This document shows, piece after piece, positions 1 through 10,693 of a DNA stretch of 64,000 nt. Under the pieces are notes generated by a model. The model saw only the letters and a list, made by a program, of their open reading frames with translations, was not told the origin of the DNA and ran no database searches. A program made the position numbers and the translations under genes. Position 1 is the stretch's first letter. Each line of letters starts with the position of its first letter. Origin of the DNA: Lichina pygmaea (Eukaryota > Ascomycota > Lichinomycetes > Lichinales > Lichinaceae); the NCBI GenBank assembly GCA_963422465.1, contig OY730175.1, positions 2,604,001 through 2,668,000 of the forward strand, read 5' to 3'.

Positions 1-1104
1 CTGGCGAAGGTAGAAGGCGAAGAGGGTTGACGGGGTACGCGCCCGACAGGCGATGCGAGACCGAGGACAGAGGGACGGGCGGCGGATTTGGGAGTAGGCT
101 GGGTTGGGGAAGGGGATTGGTCCTCAAGTAAACCCACAACGGCGACTCGAAGGTGGCGCTTCTCGACGTGTGAGCTCTCACATCGACCACCTCATGGGTC
201 CCGTCCTGGACGGGGCCATCGATGCCCATGACGCCGCCACTTTCGCTGACCACGCTCGTGTTCGTAACAAGACCGGTGTCGCAGTTGGCTTGCTGTCCGT
301 TCTGAATGGCTGGCCCAAGGCTCGAGCTACTCTTATCCCACTGGTCTGCGGACCAGTCCAGCGCCTGGGCGCTCCGTGTCGACGCAGCCTTCGACGCACG
401 TAGATCTCGACCGAGTTCGACCGCATAGGTGTTCATGTAGAACGGGCCGTCGTCGAACTCGAGCTTCGCGAAGGCTTGGATCTGAGGGCCGTCGACGGCC
501 GACGAGAGCGATCCACCCGTCTGAACTTGCATAGTCGAAACTTGGTAAGGGCCATGGCTGTTCTGGTGTTGATAATAGAGCAATTCTGAGTCGAAGGTGT
601 CCTCGTTCAGAGCTGTGGGGAGCTGAGGCCCGTTGCGCGAGGAACTGGCGTCATGTGAGAGTTCGCCGTTTCTGGTGAAGATGTTTGGCGGCACCGAGCT
701 GGAATATGAAACCGGCTGAGTCGTCGGATCTGCGGGGAGTCCACCGCTTTGGAAAAGGCGTCGCAACCGGAAATCCCGATCCAGGAGGATATCGCGAAAT
801 TCGGCGGGAGTGATCGGAGACACTGCAGCGCCGAGGCCCGGCGGCTCATTCTTGAGCTCGGCATCACTTTTCGACAGGGGATTACCCATATCGTCAGATG
901 GATGTTTGCAATTTGTACCGTGCTACCAGAAATGTCAGTCTACACAGCAACCGTCGTTCGGAAACTCAGAGGACTCACAGGGGGGGTTGGAAGCGCGATC
1001 GAGCCAGTTAAGTTGAGTGTCTGAGAGCGGACATCTTGCGTTTCACTGTGGGAGGTGGAGGGGTGAAGGGATGCTGGCGCGGTTGCAGGAGCTACGACGT
1101 TCAT
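1..1104 (-). CDS. FHL1: FHL1-like FHA-domain transcription regulator, N-terminal part (runs off the window)
   Basis: Two exons on the minus strand: 1104-979 and 922-1 (continuing outside), split by a 56-nt intron (978-923) with donor GTGAGT, branch CTGAC and acceptor GGTAG. The reading frame is open for 349 residues. Residues 1-185 are low-complexity (Ser/Pro/Thr/Asn). From about residue 190 the sequence enters an FHA-type domain: IQAFAKLEFDDGPFYMNTYA followed by VELGRDLR, matching the start of the FHA domain in fungal Fhl1 proteins. In yeast, Fhl1 binds ribosomal-protein gene promoters in the nucleus and recruits Ifh1/Crf1. The forkhead domain would lie beyond the left edge and cannot be seen. 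The start was chosen because exon 1 carries an ATG in frame and splices in phase 0. An ATG inside exon 2 (889) is a weaker alternative. Family assignment rests on the FHA core only. Confidence 0.8.
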
Positions 1105-2584
1105 CTTAAAGGATTTGTTTATGGGAGGTCAATTAACACGCTGGGTCATCTGCCTCTTCTATCACTGCACGAAGACGTCCTCCAGGCGCAAATCTGATGT
1201 TGCGGTCAGGATTTCGAGGCCCGAAAGGGCATGGCGCCAAGGCTCCATAACTCAAATCCCCCGGGCGCTGTCGCGGTGATCTCCGGCCGCCGATTTCCCG
1301 TGCTATCATCGATTATGTCAGCCAATCACTTCCAATCCTTAATCCTTCTCCTCCGACTATTGTGCGGAGTAAGTTAGGCTACGTGCCCTTCGCACATGTA
1401 GATTGGCCAGATCTTACGCAAGTATGTTACGTACCGGATACCACACTCATATTGAAGCCATCGTCATATTCTCGACGATGGACATACAATTGTTTCAGTC
1501 GAGACATCCTCGTAGGCTCTGTTACTCTCCTAAAAATCCCTTCTCCTTGTGTACTCTGACTCCGCATGTACATACACATACGTACCAAGTATTCAACCCA
1601 CCATTGTTATCTCGACGAAGGGTATCATCCTCTATTGCTAGTGTCCAGAATGTACGGGACATATCAAATGTTCTTAGTTGAGATTCTATCTTGTTCTTTG
1701 GGATTCTTATTCATATTGTACCCACAACTCAACTCAATTTTTTCAAACTCTTATTCCCCTTAAGTAACTGTAAGTTGCTTGTGATGTAAAAGTCACAGTC
1801 ACATCCTCGACGATCACTGTACTCACCCCTACCCCTATTTCCCCTATTCAATATACAAAACTCTTGAATCCCTATTTGTCAAAATCTTGACCTCCTATTA
1901 AAATCTTTCTTCTTTGCAACATCTAATTTCCAAAATAGTACAGCCATCATCACACTCTTGGCAAGGAAATTCTGATATTTTTTTGTTGGATCTTTCAGAA
2001 ATCTTGAAATAGATTTTTTCATTAACTAACACCATCTAGGCACAAACTAAAGTAGACAAGAACTCTTTTGGGGGCACGACATAGATCTAGAGTGAAGTGA
2101 CTGGGTATCAGCATCGGAGTAACAAGCCAGTGTACAAGAGACAATAAGCCAGACAAAAGAATATCCACAGTCAAGATTCGTCAGCCACAGGCCAGCTAGA
2201 AGTGAAAGAAGATTGACAAACAAAAGCCAACAACGCAATGCGACACAACGCTAAACATGATATAGCTGAGATCATCAAGACATGGGAAAGCAATGAAAAC
2301 AGTACGGATCATTTGAAGAAAATATCAAAGGTGTTGGCATGAAGCCGAGGAACCCAAAGCTCAGCTGCATGCAACGACTCGCGGCTCTTCTCGTCGCTCC
2401 CCGCGTTCGCTATGCAAAATTCGCAGACGGGCAAAAGCACGCTAAATAGATGGCGGGGCATGTAGATAGGTCCAGATGAGGAGCAAGATCATGATGTCAT
2501 GAAGATCATATCGTGAGAGCAATGGAGAGAGAGAGAGAGAGAGGAGGGGGGGCGGAGACGGGAAGAGACAGAGAGGCGGTGGCT
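1105..2584. other. Intergenic, AT-rich, no gene seen
   Basis: Upstream of the FHL1-like gene and downstream of the methyltransferase gene. The segment from about 1550 to 2050 is AT-rich with many short T and A runs. No conserved protein, tRNA or long repeat was recognised. A (GA)n tract occurs at about 2521-2544, just beyond the methyltransferase stop, and may lie in its 3' UTR. Confidence 0.6.
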
Positions 2585-5500
2585 TCACACCGAGACGGTG
2601 CGCCGCCGGGGTGCAAGAGGCTTCTGGGCGTAGCAGATGAGGAGTTTGAAACTCGTCTTCCTCGCGGCGCACTCGCGCAGCAGCGAGCGGTCTCGCCAGA
2701 TAGTGTCGGACGGAACGCCGTCCGACAGCGTGCTCGTCTCGTAGCAGCGCGAGTACCACCAGCGACCGACGCGTGCCACCATCTTGGTGATACCCTGGTC
2801 GCTCTCCGCCGACCGGTCGCGGAGGAGCTCGTTCAAGGACGGACCGGCCTCGTCGACCGAGGTTTCGCGCGAGCTCACGACGCTGCCGGCCGCCGGAACG
2901 CCGAGGGTACAGCGGTTGACGTTCTCGAATCCCCGTCGGCCCAGCAGACGCAGGATCGTGTCCGAGGCCGGCTTCAGCGTCAGGCTGCCATCGGCGCCTT
3001 GCATGCGAACCTTGAGATCGCGAACCGCGCGCCGGGCCCGATTACCCATGTTCATGAGGTCCAGATCGAGCACGCTGACCTCGAGGTAACCGCCTGGCCG
3101 GAGCACGCGCTTGCACTCGGATATGGCGTTGCGGTAGGTCGCTTCCGAGCTGGCGACCGGGAACCGAAACACGATGGCGGCGAAGAAGCCCTTGGGGAAG
3201 GGGAACGGGTTCGTGAAGCTCGCGCGATGGATCTGCCGGTGGTTGGTCGGAGATGGCGACACGTCAGAGACCTGCTTCTTTGACGACGCCGCGGTCGAGC
3301 TGGTCGAGGGGCTGAGATTGTACACGATCGCATCGGGGTAGGTCAGGGCGCAGTAGTACGACCAATCGTCTGGGCGGCGATTTAGCCAACAGTCGAGTCT
3401 CGATGACGGCGACCCTCAAAACATAAGCGAATTTTTATTGGGGCATGCACTCACCATTGCCGAGTCCGTCGAGGACCAGGAGGCGCTCCTGTCGACTGGT
3501 CTGCCTAGCTTGGCTGAAGGACTCGTGCACCGGGCTGAAGAGAACACGGCCAAAGGACAGCCACCTGCTCGTCATGAGGGCGCCGAACCGGACGTTCACT
3601 TCCAAGTCGAGCCCGTCTTGCTCTTCCTGACCGTGCTCCGTGCATGGAGAGATGGCCTTGTCTGACGACCCCTGGCCTTCCGCGTCCGCACGAAAAGAAG
3701 GTGGCGTGAGACTCGTGGACGATTTAGGGGGCGAGGTATCGATAGCCACAGAGGCGACGGCTGACGACTTCGATCCCCGGTTGCCGTATCCGGCGATGAT
3801 GTGGGTGTAGGACATGGGCGACCCCGGCGTGCTCAACTCCGGGGGCGCGAGCGAGCCTTGGGGGACTATTGATAAGCCGAGCGGTCGACCGGCTCCCGTA
3901 CCGGGGAGCTCGTTGCCGACACCGGTTGTGATGGATTGGAGTCTGATGTGCGAACCTCGGCAGGAGGCTGCCTCGTTCGAAGCGGTAGCCTCGATGGAGG
4001 AACGCTGCTGCCCAGGGAACCCGAAGGATGACCGCAGGCTGTAGCCTGTCTGCGGCGTGAACACCTCGTCAATCAGGTCATCGTACTCCTTCCAGACCTC
4101 GTCGACTCCGGGGCCGACCTCGAAAGGCGGAAGCAACCTGGGGATGGCGGTCAAGCTGGCCGAACCAGAACTGTTCGAGCAAGACATCTCGGACGTCCGC
4201 TGGGCGGGGAAGACGAGAAACTCGCCGCTGTTTGACGGCTTGCGATGGCCAGCCGACCTGAAGGACGGTCTGTTGGAGCAACGGTTGATCGGACCTTCTG
4301 CCGCCTGCTTCGTAGTCAGGGGCACGTCTTGGGGGCATTCCGGGATGCTCGGGTGGAGCTCCTGGTCCCTTGTGGACAGGGTAGTCTGATTCGGCGGGCC
4401 ACCGAGTGGCGCTACCATATCCGGGCGTACGCTGGAGAAGGGTCGAGAAAAGGACTGCAGGGGAGGTTTCCGGAATCGCGACGACTCGACTCTTGGAATC
4501 CGACCGACTTGTTGAAGTCGCGCGGGCCTCGAAGGCAGCAGATGTTGGTCCGTGGGTGGCGATGGTAAAGTCGCCGTGGACACCTCCGCGGTCCGCAGCA
4601 TCACCTTCGGTGACGCCGGGCGTGGGCTCTGGAAGCCTAACGGAAGCGACGGTGGGTCGGGCAACAAGACCGAGGCAGGGTGATCCTTGAGCATGGGAGA
4701 GACGTCCTCCCAACGACAGGCCTGCCCTTTGTCGAGATGGTCGTCGCTTTCGCTAAGCTCCGCAAACTCCATAATGTCTCCGAGATCGTCCTCGTCGTCA
4801 TCCTCCAGGTCGGTCGAGTCGAGCATCGCATAATGCGGCACCAGGCGCGTCGCGAGGTGTGGGGCAACCTGGACACGGACTCTGTCAAGGACTCCCTTCT
4901 CAGGCGATCGCGGTGGGCTTCGAGAGACCAGCTGGGCGCCTGGCGATGCTGCGCGCTCCTTCGTCTTTCCAGACATTAGCCAGAAACCCTCTTTGCCTTC
5001 AGGGGCTTCGTCGTAACGCGGGCCGAGACGATCCGGCTTGACCGAAGCCGCGTCGGTCATGCGTCGTCCATGCGGCTTTGCGAGCCCAAGCGGATCGGTG
5101 TTGAGTCGTGGGAGCGACCGGAAGGAGCGCTTTTGGGGCAGCGGTTCAGCGGCGTGTACAGCGGGAGCGTCCGAGGTCGTGGTCGCGCTCGTGCCGTCGG
5201 TGGTCGTAGCCGGCGCTGCTTCGGCGAGGTGTGGTCGAGACCGCTCGTGAGAAGGCCGCAGAACCGGCTCGGGCATGTCTCCGCCCGCCTGAGAGAAGGC
5301 CGAAAACTCAGCGGAGCCGCTCGACTGCGAGTCGACGCTGGGTCGACGGTCGAGCAGGTCGTGGCCAGTCTCGGACCTGTCTCTGCCATCCGGCGCGGCC
5401 TCGACGGTGGCGTTCCTCTGACCCCCCACGATGACGACGGGGTCGAGCCGATCCAGGAAGAACTCGTCAAGCGTGTGCTCGCCATTGCTCTTCAGGCTGT

Positions 5501-7361
5501 CTCGCCGGCCATGGAGGCTCCCGAGGCCGCTGCCGAAGGTGCTCACGCTGTCGCTCCGGTCCCAGCTCCCGACGGTGCTGGTCGCGCTGCCGCTTCGACC
5601 TCGAGCGACATGCCGGCCGTATCCCTCGTGTCCGGTGCCGGCAGCGGGTCCCTTCTTGGCTGCCTTTTTGGCCGGTGCCGCTGTCTCACCTTCCGAGACC
5701 GTAACGGCCCGCCTCGCGAAGAGCCCGAAACGAGACACACCTTTTCCAGAACCGGGCTGGGACACGGGACTGACACCTCTCCGTCGAAGCTTGCCGTCGA
5801 CGAGCTGCGCTGGGCTCGGCGCGGCCGAGGAGCCTGACGAGCCAGCGCCCTCCGAAAAGGTCTGCGCTCGAAGCCGTGTCATCGGCCATGCCCCGTGCTC
5901 GCGAATGATATCCGTCGACGGACCGGCCGGCTCGGGCGACGGGGCGGCCTTTGAAGGATCCTTGAAGGCCGGCCAGCTCGATCCGACGATGTCGTTGGAT
6001 CCTCGCCGCCTCTGGCCGTAGAAGGGCAGACCCGCGAGGTTGCTCCGGATGACGGGGATGAGGCTGACGTCGTCGACGCTCCCCAAGTTCGGCGCGCCGT
6101 CGCGGCTGGGCCTGGGCGGTGGCTCGTCGCGCACGGGCGAGACCTCGTATGGCTTCCCGGGAGCAAGCAAGATGAGGGAGTCTGGAAACGGGGATGGCAC
6201 TGCGGACGCCGGCGAAGTTAGTCGGCAGTCGGCTGCCGCGCTCGGCTGCCGCTCGATGACGTGCTGAGATGCGCTCGTCTTGGGAGCCGCCGCCGCCGCC
6301 GACCTGGCGGACGACTTCCGGGGAGGCGGTACCACCGCCGTCCGACGAGGCCACTGCACGTTTGCGCTGGTCTCGAGTTGTTCTTTCCTCTCGTTCCCTG
6401 GCGAGGGACGAAGGTCCTTTCGAACGGCATCCCCTGGATACCGGCGCTGGTTGAGACCGACGGTCGACCGGGAAGAGGACGAAGACGAGACAACCGATTC
6501 TCTTAGCGAGGGGAGGCCTTGACTCTCGCTCCATCCCACGTCGTCGTCGTCCATAGTGGCGAAGGCACCCTTCCACGTGATGGGCGGCCGCCGACGGTTC
6601 GGGCTCGTCGTTCGAGGTCGTGGGCCCCACTTCGATGGCGGCACGAGTCCCGGGGAGTGCGACGACATGGACGTCGGCGTCGACGTCCGGCTCCATGGCC
6701 CGGGGGACTCGGAATGTCGGGTCGAAGGGCTGCTCGAGACGGCCGTGAACGATGGCGTTGGCAACCGGGGCACCTGCGCCAAGTGATCCGGGGACGATAT
6801 CGGCGCCGGCTCTCCCATCGGTTTGACAATGCCGTTGCCGAGCGCGTAGGGGCCATTTCCGGACGCAGACGAGCACGCATCCGGTTGTCGGCCGGGACGC
6901 GGTGGCTCTCTGTACAGCTTCAGCCCGTGCTGATGGTCGCTCGAAGACGAGGGCTGCGGCTGGCGGATGGAGCGTGCATGTGCGCCGATGATCGACGGTT
7001 TCCGTCGCAAGGTGTTCGGTGGCGACCGCCGCTGCGGTGCCACGTGAGCGACATCCGGGCCGGACGTCGATGGTGCGCGGAGTCTGTTCGTCGGCGTCCG
7101 CAAGGCTGGCCTTGGTTCTGCTCTCGCCTGCGACGTCGGCGGGTTCCGGGAGCGCGGGCCATGAGTAGGGCCTGATGGCATATGCATCCTCGCGGCAGTG
7201 CCCGCTTCGGTGCCTCTCTGCTGAGCCGTCACGGCCCCGGCCCCAGCGGCGCCGTGCGGTTTGAGAGCTGTGGAGCTGTCAGTCGGTCTTCGCGCCGGCA
7301 CTCGCGATCGCAGCTCCGCGGTGCGTGGGGCCGATCCGGACTGGGACGTCAAGGACGCCAT
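2585..7361 (-). CDS. Long disordered protein with C-terminal SAM-dependent methyltransferase domain
   Basis: Two exons, 7361-3455 and 3369-2585, joined across an 85-nt intron (3454-3370; GTGAGT...CCCAG) give 1,563 residues. Residues 1 to about 1,250 are Ser/Pro/Arg-rich and look disordered, with no domain I recognise. The methyltransferase-like region begins near residue 1,252 (EVNVRFGALMTSRWLSFGRV). The intron falls directly after the nucleotide-binding loop (LLVLDGLGN). The next exon continues DDWSYYCALTYPDA, then FPFPKGFFAAIVFRFP and CKRVLRPGGYLEV, the usual order of class I methyltransferase motifs I to post-III. Fungal proteins with this domain are mostly uncharacterised, so no substrate can be named. 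The DGLGN loop departs from the canonical D-x-G-x-G. Start: an ATG at 7361 opens the frame. An extra 5' exon cannot be excluded. Confidence 0.82.
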
Positions 7362-10300
7362 TGTCGCTGTTCACTCCCATGTGCGCGCGACGAAGAGTCA
7401 TCGGCAGGGAGGCGTGGAATCTCCCAGACGATTCCTTGACAGGGAGATTGAGCTGTCGCGAAGCTGCGATGCTGCTGGCAGCTGCTTCCGAGGCCGTGGT
7501 CAGGGCCTTCGTTTCCCGGCCTTGCAGGTTCCCGAGAAGGTGGTGTGGGTGTGTTGCGCGATCAGGGTTCGTGGGTGTTACTGTGCCGGTCGGGGGTGCA
7601 AACCGGAAAAAAGAAGCGCAAATCAAAACGAAAAGGGCGGCCCCAGGAAACAGGAGAGGGAAACGTTTTGAGAAACGACGGGGGAGAACCTGGACGAAAA
7701 GCCCTTTTGAGCGTCGCGGGCGTACTCGTGATCGCGACGATCCGGGAGACAAGCGATGGAGATCTTATGCCGCATTGATTCAGACTTTCGGATCCTCTCG
7801 ATGCTGCGGTGTCCGTTGTCTCGCTCGATCCGCGCAATGAAGTTCGACCGTCCAACCAACGCCGCGACTGCGGCCGGCGGGTCGAACGCTCGATATGGTA
7901 GGGCGTCCTCGTACCGGCCTCGGGGGGAACTTAAGCAACGGCCAGGCCGGCCCGGCCATTTATCAAAAGAGAAGAAAGAGAGCCTTAGCGAGGTGACCTT
8001 GGTCAACGACGGCACTGACGGGAAGAAGCAAGGCCAGTCGACAGGCTCGACGGGTGCCACTAGTTGCATCCAGTACGTAACGTACCTCGTACTTAACTTC
8101 CATGCCTAGCTCCAGCGCTTTCGGCATCCCCGCAGGCTGTGTTGATGCAGCCGCCACGCCCGGACCGGCTGCATGCATGCACGGGGCGGGTGCTTTTAAT
8201 AACCCTGGAACGCCTCGACCAAAAACCTTCCGAGTTCCGCTCGGCAAATGATCAAAGGTCTCTCGACCGAACAGCATGCAGGATTCAAAGGATCGATCGT
8301 CCAGTGAAAGGCCTGTGTCGTCCTTGTTCGGCAGGGAGCTTCCCCGGACAAGAACCCATATCTGGAAGGGACCATCGTGGCGGCAATCCGCTGAGGCGTG
8401 CCCGTATGGATCCAGGGGCAGGCTTCTCCGAGCCGGTCACGCACAGCATGGCCTGGCGGCTGCTGGAATCCTCTTGCCCCTCCATGAAACGTGACACCTC
8501 GACGGACAGAGGGACGAAGTCCAGATCTCGTCCGGGTCATGGCATGCTGGATCGGAGTAGCGATGTGCAAGGCGTAGCTACCCACTGCGATTGCTGTACG
8601 TACGTAGAAACGGTTTGAATGCCGTAGAAGAGCTCTCCATCAGACAGTCTTTCGACACCCTAGGCAGTATGCTCGCGGAGCTCGTCAGAGGGGTCGAATG
8701 ATTGACAGGCGACAGGGCTCCTTAGACTGCCGAGACCGCCAATGCCGATAGCTCAGCTTCTAGCCCGAACGTATGTACGTAACGTACGGGGGTAATGGTA
8801 CAGTACGTACGTTCCGTACAGTACATTCGTATGTCGTGTGCGCGATGGACGTCAAGGGGGGAAGCGGGATGCCTGTCAGACCCGGAAAAGGGCGTCTGTC
8901 AGTCAAGAGGCATCAACGGTGGTCCGATTGGCAAACCTAACCTGCCTCATCTGCCAGTGCCGGAGCTCAGCCTGGGGGTCACATCAGGAGTGGGACTGTC
9001 GGTGTGATTGATTGAGTGAAACCCACCGTCTGATACCATGGAAGTCGATGATAGCAGTGCCTATCAGGGACATAGGGATCCCGCTCACTTTGATACTGGA
9101 CGCCTCATACCCATACGTACTGCCCCCCGAAATGCCAATCGACCATGCCGATTCTCCCAGTTGACGACGAAAGTCACGTGCTCACCCAAGTCGCCATGTC
9201 GATGGCCTCCTACATACGTACCGGTGTTACTATTGCAGTCTAGAGTGCTTCCGTACCCCGTACTAGCCCTACTCCTGACCTGCGCATACTAGAACTTCAT
9301 GTGGTTCTGTACTTGTACTCCGTACGCATGTACAGGGTACTCGTACGAGTATTCTTGCTCTGAACCTTCGGCCCTCAGCAATCTTGAGGGGCTTACGAGT
9401 ACCTGTGCTATGGGGGGGTAATACCCCCCCCATGGCAGGTTTTGCTTCGAACCTTCGGCGGAGGCAACCAGTAATTAGTGCAGGTTGCTGACTCAGAACC
9501 GGCGGAGCTGATAGCTGCTTGTATCAAAGGTTTCAAGTCGTACTGCCTGGTATCCGTAGTACGTATATCACGCAAGTGTACCTTCCGTACGGAAGGTCCT
9601 CCGTACGGAACTACAGTAGTTTTCAAATTCTTTGAGATCTATTGATTTCGAGAGCTGACTAAGAGTCTTGCTGAGTCGGTGGTACATACGTACTTCTTTC
9701 CAGATTGGGCCTAGAGTAGAGAGAATAAGGCACAGATCGATGCCTCACGATAGTTGACTCGCACTGGTGTTGTGAGCGCCCTGCGCGGAGAGTTTAATCA
9801 GACCACAGAACAGAGAGGTTTACGACGTTCGACGAAAATGTGCCCCACTGGATTCCCCGGCCCCCAATCACGTTGTACCCTCGTACCTGGTACACCTTGA
9901 GTACGGAAGTACTGTACGTACTCCGTGCTGTACGTGACTATCTTCCAGCCTGCAACGCCTACACTGACCACAGGCTTACTACATCATCATCACCAAATTG
10001 CCAATGAGCACAAGAAGAGTATCCACCAGGAGGCATGCACAAGCAGTTGACCAAGATGAGACCCACTCCTACCCGTGAACTCGATGAAACCAAACGACAA
10101 TCGGGCATTGAGACAAATTGAATCACTACAGCTTGCATTGCAGTCCGCAAATACCGCGATATACAGACGTGTAACCGTGGCGTACATGTCGAGATCACCA
10201 AAGTCATCAGGAAAGAAAAGAGGGAACTTGGTGGGAGAGACAAAGTGCAGTACACGAGGCATGAATCATAGATGGTCAGGTTGATAGATATGGTCAATCT

Positions 10301-10693
10301 GAGGATAATCAGTACTCGGTCGTATGATCGGACGAGGGTGGAGTCATGATCTGCACCGGTAACAGAACAATACGGTGCGCGAGCGCTAGCAGTGAGATTT
10401 GGTAGATATGCACTCAGGCAAGACAATGGCCTGAGGGAATCAGATATACAGTACGCTGAAAGAGGCTTTGGTAACCCGAGATAAATAATACAGGCTGCAG
10501 TGAGCATACGAAAAGATGTAGAGATAGATAGGTCGAGAGAGGAAGAGAAGATGACACCAAGTCCTAGAATGAAAAGTGGGAAGATGGTCCGGTGCAGAGA
10601 ACCCTGTCATCGGTAGTGTCATCATTCGTGTCAGGCAAGTGGACATTCTGTAAGTTAGGGGCTGATCGTGGTCTGCTGCCGCCGTCGGCGAAC
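7362..10693. other. Intergenic region with GTAC-rich palindromes
   Basis: About 3.3 kb separate the methyltransferase start from the end of the acidic-protein gene. Open frames here (for example 8139-8618 plus, 9959-10507 minus) lack recognisable motifs and codon character. From about 8590 to 9950 the DNA is crowded with short palindromes built on GTAC, ACGTAC and CCGTACGG. No RNA gene was recognised. The part nearest 10690 is probably the 3' UTR of the acidic-protein gene. Confidence 0.55.
9580..9597. repeat. Perfect 18-bp palindrome with a second CCGTACGG beside it
   Basis: ACCTTCCGTACGGAAGGT reads the same on both strands, and CCGTACGG recurs at 9601-9608. It is one of many GTAC-centred palindromes in the large intergenic spaces of this window. 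It could form a cruciform or be a dimeric protein site. No function is shown. Confidence 0.6.

Noticed and set aside
8139-8618. 159-codon plus frame
   Set aside because: No conserved residues or intron signals; in palindrome-rich intergenic DNA.
9959-10507. 182-codon minus frame downstream of the acidic-protein gene
   Set aside because: Composition is random-like (Ser/Cys/Leu-rich), no motif; probably 3' UTR.
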